This document shows positions 6,783 through 9,877 of a DNA stretch of 9,877 nt, one piece after another. Position numbers and translations under genes: made by a program. The stretch comes from an uncultured Planctomycetaceae bacterium (GTDB lineage Bacteria > Planctomycetota > Planctomycetia > Pirellulales > UBA1268). The stretch is from the NCBI GenBank assembly GCA_903949225.1, contig CAJAYZ010000917.1:1-9877 (forward strand), written 5' to 3'. Numbering within the stretch: position 1 is the stretch's first letter; each line of letters starts with the position of its first letter. The notes under the pieces were generated by a model. The model was not told where the DNA came from. It was given only the letters and a program-made list of their open reading frames with translations, and ran no database searches.

Positions 6783-7713
6783 GGATGCGATCCCCCTCGA
6801 TCCGGGAAGCGCTCGACGCTGATGGGCCGCTGCTGGATTCACGTTTCTCCCAGCGCTCGTGGAGCCGAGCGCCCTGCTCGGAGCGCTCGTGAAGATAGAG
6901 CGTTCCGAGCGCTGCGGCGGTGAGGAGATGCCAAAGGGCGTGCCCCTGGAGCCAAGAGTCTGGCCCCACCGGAAAGCTTCGGGCGACGTCGGTCTGCCGG
7001 CAGACGATGCCCGCCGCAAGCAGGCACGCCCCCCAGCCGAGCCACGCCGATCGAAACCTTCCCGGCCGGAGGAGATGCTCCGCCACCGTCACCAAGGCCA
7101 TTGCGGCGATCAGGCTCGAGAGGATCGTCGTCGCTGACATCCGCCATTTCCATGTCCACAACGCGATCTCCGCCACGACAACCGCCGCGGCGAGCAGGCC
7201 CCAAGTCGGCAGGCCCCAGCCGCCGCGTGGCCCGATCCGCGCAGGGAGAGCCCGCGCCGCTGCGATCGCTAGCAGCGAGAGGAGCGGCGGATACATTGCC
7301 GCCACGTCGAGCCGCTGGCCCGCCCGCGTCAGCGACGCATGGAAAAGACCGCTTGAAAACCCGAGCCACAGGCACGACAAGCCAAAGAGCGCCGACAGCG
7401 CCGGCGTGGCGAGGACGATGTTCACCGGGGGCGCGTCAGGGCCGGCCAACCGGGCCCGACGCCGGTCAGAAAGCCCCAGGCCGCAGGCGTAGAGGCCGAC
7501 GGTGATGTAGGCCAGATTGGAAAAGGTGTTGGACCGGGTGCGGATCGGCCGGTCGCGCCAAACCCGCTCGGCGTAGCCGGGCCGGCGCAACTCGCGCCCC
7601 TCGTCCCATCCCTCCCACGGCCCCGTTCCCTCCGCCGCCGCGGCTGCGAGGATCACGGCGATGGCGGCAAGGAGCGTGCCTCCCCAGGCGAAGGCATGGA
7701 CGGCTCGTGGCAT
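6766..7713 (-). CDS. Ceramidase/CREST-family integral membrane protein
   Basis: A 315-residue polytopic membrane protein of the alkaline ceramidase group, part of the CREST superfamily of membrane hydrolases with PAQR and Per1. Seen: an N-terminal hydrophobic segment (8-28), RTRSNTFSNLAYITVGLYA (58-76), SSGLFHASLTRAGQRLDVAAM (120-140) and GHALWHLLTAAA (257-268). The superfamily's metal and catalytic residues therefore appear present: Ser near 121, H125, D136 and the H258/H262 pair in HxxxH. About seven hydrophobic segments can be counted, as expected. The tail after 275 is charged and hydrophilic, with a small repeat LHERSEQGARLHERWE. Start: GGGGAG lies seven bases upstream of the ATG at 7713. 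Eukaryotic members hydrolyse ceramide to sphingosine and fatty acid; the substrate of bacterial members is unclear, and an amide-linked or other membrane lipid is the natural guess. The gene is divergent from uvrC and convergent with the FGE-fold gene, and forms no obvious operon. Confidence 0.85.
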   Translation of the reverse strand: MPRAVHAFAWGGTLLAAIAVILAAAAAEGTGPWEGWDEGRELRRPGYAERVWRDRPIRTRSNTFSNLAYITVGLYACGLGLSDRRRARLAGPDAPPVNIVLATPALSALFGLSCLWLGFSSGLFHASLTRAGQRLDVAAMYPPLLSLLAIAAARALPARIGPRGGWGLPTWGLLAAAVVVAEIALWTWKWRMSATTILSSLIAAMALVTVAEHLLRPGRFRSAWLGWGACLLAAGIVCRQTDVARSFPVGPDSWLQGHALWHLLTAAALGTLYLHERSEQGARLHERWEKRESSSGPSASSASRIEGDRIQQDRS

Positions 7714-7742
7714 GAAATCACTCCCCTCAGCGTTGCCCTGAC

Positions 7743-7750
7743 AGCATACC
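7743..7750 (-). promoter_or_regulatory. GGTATGCT box (possible -10) for ceramidase-like gene
   Basis: On the minus strand GGTATGCT would place a transcription start near 7736, giving a leader of about 24 bases that just includes the GGGGAG ribosome binding site. It resembles GGTATCCT at 4273-4280 and GGTATCAT at 9262-9269. No clear -35 is seen. Confidence 0.35.
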
Positions 7751-7774
7751 CCGCCTCCCGTCGCAGCCGCCGTC

Positions 7775-7780
7775 TACACT
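7775..7780 (+). promoter_or_regulatory. TACACT -10 element for leaderless uvrC transcript
   Basis: TACACT is followed by exactly six bases (TGGGCC) and then the uvrC ATG at 7787. This spacing puts the expected transcription start on the A of the start codon. No purine-rich ribosome binding site lies between. The arrangement fits leaderless translation. No -35 match is visible. Confidence 0.45.
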
Positions 7781-7786
7781 TGGGCC

Positions 7787-9217
7787 ATGACCAGCGATGA
7801 CGCCACCGACGACTTCGAGGATGACGAACCTGCCGGAGATCCAGGGGCCGATGCCGAGATGGAAACCCTCGAAGGGCTCCCGTTCGACACCGATGCTCTC
7901 GATGTCGAGCCGAACCGGCTGGCGGCGGCGACAAAGGTGCGTTCGTTCCCCACCACCCCCGGCGTCTACCTCATGAAGGATGGGGCGGGGCGGGTGATCT
8001 ACGTCGGCAAGGCGAAGAACCTGCGGGCCCGAGCGGGGAGCTATTTTCTCCGGGCCGCTGCCGAAGACCGGCGGACGGCGGAGCTCGTCCGCGAGATCCG
8101 CGACATCGATTACCTCGAGGCGGAAAGCGAGGTCGACGCGCTGCTTATGGAGAGCCGGCTGATCAAGGATGTCCAGCCGCGGTTCAATTCCGATCTCAAG
8201 GACGACAAGACCTTTCCCTACCTCCAGATCACCACCCACGAAGATTATCCGCGGGTGGAGTTCACGCGGACGCCGCGCCACAAGGGGGTGAAGCTCTACG
8301 GTCCGTTCACAAGCGCGGGGAGCCTGCGCGGGGCGATCGTCGTCCTCCAGCGGATCTTCAAGTTTCGCACCTGCACGCTCGACATCGATGCCTCCGACCC
8401 GCAGTGGCGCTGGTTTCGCCCCTGCCTCCTGGCCTCGATCGGCCAGTGCACCGCCCCCTGCAACCTGCGGATCTCGAAGACCGAGTATCGCGGCGACATC
8501 AACCGGCTGCGGACGTTTCTCGAGGGGGGAAAAAGAAAGCTCCTCGAGGAGATGCGGGCCGAGATGCTCGCCTCGTCGGGGCGGCTCGAGTTCGAGCGGG
8601 CGGCCAGGCTCCGCGACGAGATCAAGCTCCTCGAGACGCTCGACCAGCGTGGCGACCTCGAGGAGCATGTCCAGCCGGAGGTGTTTCTCGTCGATCCGAA
8701 GAAGGGGCTCGCCGGGCTTGCGAAGGTGCTCGGGCTCGCGGCCCCGCCGCGCGTCATCGAGGGGGTCGACATCGCCCACCTCCATGGCAACGAAACGGTG
8801 GCGAGCCTCGTTCAATTCATCGATGGCCTTCCCTTCAAGGCCGGTTACAAGCGCTACCGGATCAAGGGGGTGAGTGGCATCGACGACTTCAAGAGCATCC
8901 ACGAAGTCGTCTCGCGCCGGTTCTCACGCCTCGTGCGCGAGGGGGCGAGCCTGCCGGACGTGTTCCTCGTCGACGGCGGCAAGGGGCAATTGTCAGCGGC
9001 GATGGCGGCGCTGGAATCCCTCGGGATCGAGGCGCCGTGCGTGATCTCGCTGGCGAAGCGGGAGGAGGAGGTGTTTGTGCCGGGGAAGAGCGAGCCGCTC
9101 AAGATCTCGCGCGACGCCTATTCCCTCCGCCTCCTTGAATACGTCCGCGACGAAGCCCACCGCTTCGCCCAGCACTATCACCACTTCCTGCGGCGCCGGC
9201 GGACGCTCGGGGAATGA
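7787..9217 (+). CDS. uvrC: UvrABC excinuclease subunit C, short form without C-terminal HhH domain
   Basis: UvrC makes the two incisions on either side of a DNA lesion in nucleotide excision repair, after UvrA and UvrB have loaded. Seen in 476 residues: GIY-YIG nuclease (about 54-135) with GVY (59-61), YVGKAKNLRAR (72-82) and E122; a four-cysteine Fe-S cluster motif (C196, C213, C221, C225); a UVR motif for UvrB contact (about 250-285, EFERAARLRDEIKLLE); and the RNase H-like nuclease with D328 (GVDIAHLHG), D396 (LVDGGKGQ), D455 and H458 (RDEAHRFA). The protein ends soon after, at RRRRTLGE. The tandem helix-hairpin-helix found at the end of the 610-residue E. coli protein is missing. An N-terminal tail of 42 residues has 17 acidic and no basic residues. 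The start at 7787 rests on the promoter spacing; M25 (7859) is an alternative. The gene is divergent from the ceramidase-like gene. Confidence 0.95.
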   Translation: MTSDDATDDFEDDEPAGDPGADAEMETLEGLPFDTDALDVEPNRLAAATKVRSFPTTPGVYLMKDGAGRVIYVGKAKNLRARAGSYFLRAAAEDRRTAELVREIRDIDYLEAESEVDALLMESRLIKDVQPRFNSDLKDDKTFPYLQITTHEDYPRVEFTRTPRHKGVKLYGPFTSAGSLRGAIVVLQRIFKFRTCTLDIDASDPQWRWFRPCLLASIGQCTAPCNLRISKTEYRGDINRLRTFLEGGKRKLLEEMRAEMLASSGRLEFERAARLRDEIKLLETLDQRGDLEEHVQPEVFLVDPKKGLAGLAKVLGLAAPPRVIEGVDIAHLHGNETVASLVQFIDGLPFKAGYKRYRIKGVSGIDDFKSIHEVVSRRFSRLVREGASLPDVFLVDGGKGQLSAAMAALESLGIEAPCVISLAKREEEVFVPGKSEPLKISRDAYSLRLLEYVRDEAHRFAQHYHHFLRRRRTLGE

Positions 9218-9340
9218 CCCGGCGGCATCCCCGCCAACATTACCCTCCTCTGGTGGGGCTCGGTATCATCGGTGGGGAAGACGAGTCGACTCGGGCCCCC
9301 CGCCTGATGCGCCGCGTCCAATTTCCCAGAGGAGCCTGTC
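9218..9340. promoter_or_regulatory. Intergenic region with GGTATCAT box and 12-bp palindrome
   Basis: GGTATCAT (9262-9269) could be a -10 element for the downstream gene, with a weak TTACCC (9240-9245) 18 bases before it. The perfect palindrome CGAGTCGACTCG (9282-9293) follows 12 bases later, just past the predicted transcription start near 9276, where an operator would be effective. A small GGCGG/CCGCC hairpin (9221-9235) lies just after the uvrC stop but has no T-run. Confidence 0.35.
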
Positions 9341-9877
9341 ATGGTCTGTCGAGCATCGATCGCTGTCTGCCTCATGGCCCTCTTCGCCACCGTCGCGGCG
9401 ACACCTGCACACACCGCCGAGCCTGTGGCGGAGCCCACCCAAGCAGTCGCCAACGGGGCCCACGAAGCCATTGCCTGGATCCGTGTGAACCGTCCTACCG
9501 GTTCCGGGGAAGGCAGCGACGAACGGTACGAGACGGCCCGCCAAAACCTCATTGAAAGGCTCAAAAGCCCCGTCATCCTTGTCGGGGTTCTACGGCAGCC
9601 CGACATCGCAGACCTCGAGACGGTGCGAAACGAGGAAGCCGACCCGATGGCGTGGCTCGTCGCAGCGCTCGACGTGACGGCGCCGGAAGACACGGACCTG
9701 ATCCGTGTCTGCGTGCGCGGAGAGCGGGCCGACGAACTCCAGCAGGTCGTCGACGCCGTGGCACAGACCTTCGTCACCGACGTGGTCGAGCGTGAGAGGA
9801 CCAACCTGCTTGCTCGGCGGGACCAACTCGTGAAGAAATACCGCGAGGTGCAGACCGAACTCCGTGCGAAGGAGGAG
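9341..9877 (+). CDS. Wzz/GumC-like polysaccharide chain-length protein, N-terminal part (cut by window edge)
   Basis: Open for 179 codons to the right edge. Seen: an N-terminal signal peptide or membrane helix (about 4-26, CRASIAVCLMALFATVAATPAHTA), then a domain resembling the N-terminal part of planctomycete Wzz/GumC-type proteins. Recognisable are AIAWIRVN (43-50), YETARQNLIERLKSPVIL (63-80) with VLRQPDIADL (83-92), DPMAWLVAALDV (101-112), IRVCVRGERADELQQVVDAV (121-140), and a charged, probably coiled-coil stretch from about 148 (VVERERTNLLARRDQLVKKY). In the family this domain lies outside the cytoplasmic membrane and helps set the length of exported polysaccharide. Start: GAGGAG (9329-9334) lies six bases before the ATG. 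The C-terminal membrane helix and any kinase domain would be outside the window. The very short N-terminus, with a possible cleavage site after HTA, is unusual for a protein normally anchored by that helix. The family call comes from pattern memory and is moderate. Confidence 0.7.
   Translation, partial: MVCRASIAVCLMALFATVAATPAHTAEPVAEPTQAVANGAHEAIAWIRVNRPTGSGEGSDERYETARQNLIERLKSPVILVGVLRQPDIADLETVRNEEADPMAWLVAALDVTAPEDTDLIRVCVRGERADELQQVVDAVAQTFVTDVVERERTNLLARRDQLVKKYREVQTELRAKEE

Noticed and set aside
6852..6893. Direct repeats of AGCGCTCGTG near the end of the ceramidase-like gene
   Set aside because: These encode the repeated LHER segment in a hydrophilic tail. With only two copies there is no sign of a mobile or regulatory repeat.
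7727..8902. Minus-strand open frame of 391 codons opposite uvrC
   Set aside because: It is the antisense shadow of a highly conserved repair gene and has no domain of its own.
9221..9235. Terminator hairpin after uvrC
   Set aside because: The stem is only 5 bp with no T-run, so it is too weak to call.

Overview
The window is GC-rich, densely coding bacterial DNA with short intergenic gaps. Several features point to the Planctomycetota, probably a Pirellulales-like lineage. These are an ECF sigma factor paired with a transmembrane Ser/Thr kinase that leads into a WD40 propeller, a surface-type protein ending in the EIDP variant of the PEP-CTERM signal, a protein with a formylglycine-generating-enzyme (FGE) fold of the type common in that phylum, and a Wzz/GumC-type protein of planctomycete style. 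The assignment is inferred from family knowledge; no rRNA or other marker is present.

Layout. On the minus strand, 2412 down to 1 carries an ECF sigma factor gene followed 10 bases later by a Ser/Thr kinase gene that runs off the left edge. A 354-base divergent intergenic region (2413-2766) follows, with a C-tract (G-rich on the minus strand) and promoter-like elements. On the plus strand come a secreted beta-repeat protein with a PEP-CTERM-like tail (2767-4251), a secreted SGNH/GDSL hydrolase (4318-5487) whose ribosome binding site lies inside a perfect 10-bp inverted repeat, and an FGE-fold protein (5642-6754) that lacks the catalytic cysteines and a signal peptide. A ceramidase/CREST-family membrane protein (7713-6766) is convergent with it. 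Divergent from the ceramidase-like gene is uvrC (7787-9217), which looks leaderless. The window ends inside a gene for a Wzz/GumC-like chain-length protein with a signal peptide (from 9341).

How the genes may work together. The sigma factor and kinase are most simply read as one signalling unit: the kinase senses or relays, and the sigma factor changes transcription. The PEP-CTERM-like protein, the SGNH hydrolase and the Wzz-like protein all belong to envelope or exopolysaccharide biology. They are separate transcription units as far as promoters can be judged, and no exosortase is in the window. uvrC is a housekeeping DNA repair gene and the ceramidase-like gene is a lipid-type membrane protein, with no obvious link to the rest.

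Nothing here is a clear new defence or mobile system: there is no transposase, CRISPR array, tRNA or rRNA. The most interesting leads are the degenerate FGE-fold protein with a cysteine-rich insertion, the hairpin over the SGNH hydrolase ribosome binding site, the bacterial ceramidase-like protein, the recurring GTATC-type boxes upstream of genes, and the shortened UvrC with an acidic N-terminal tail.
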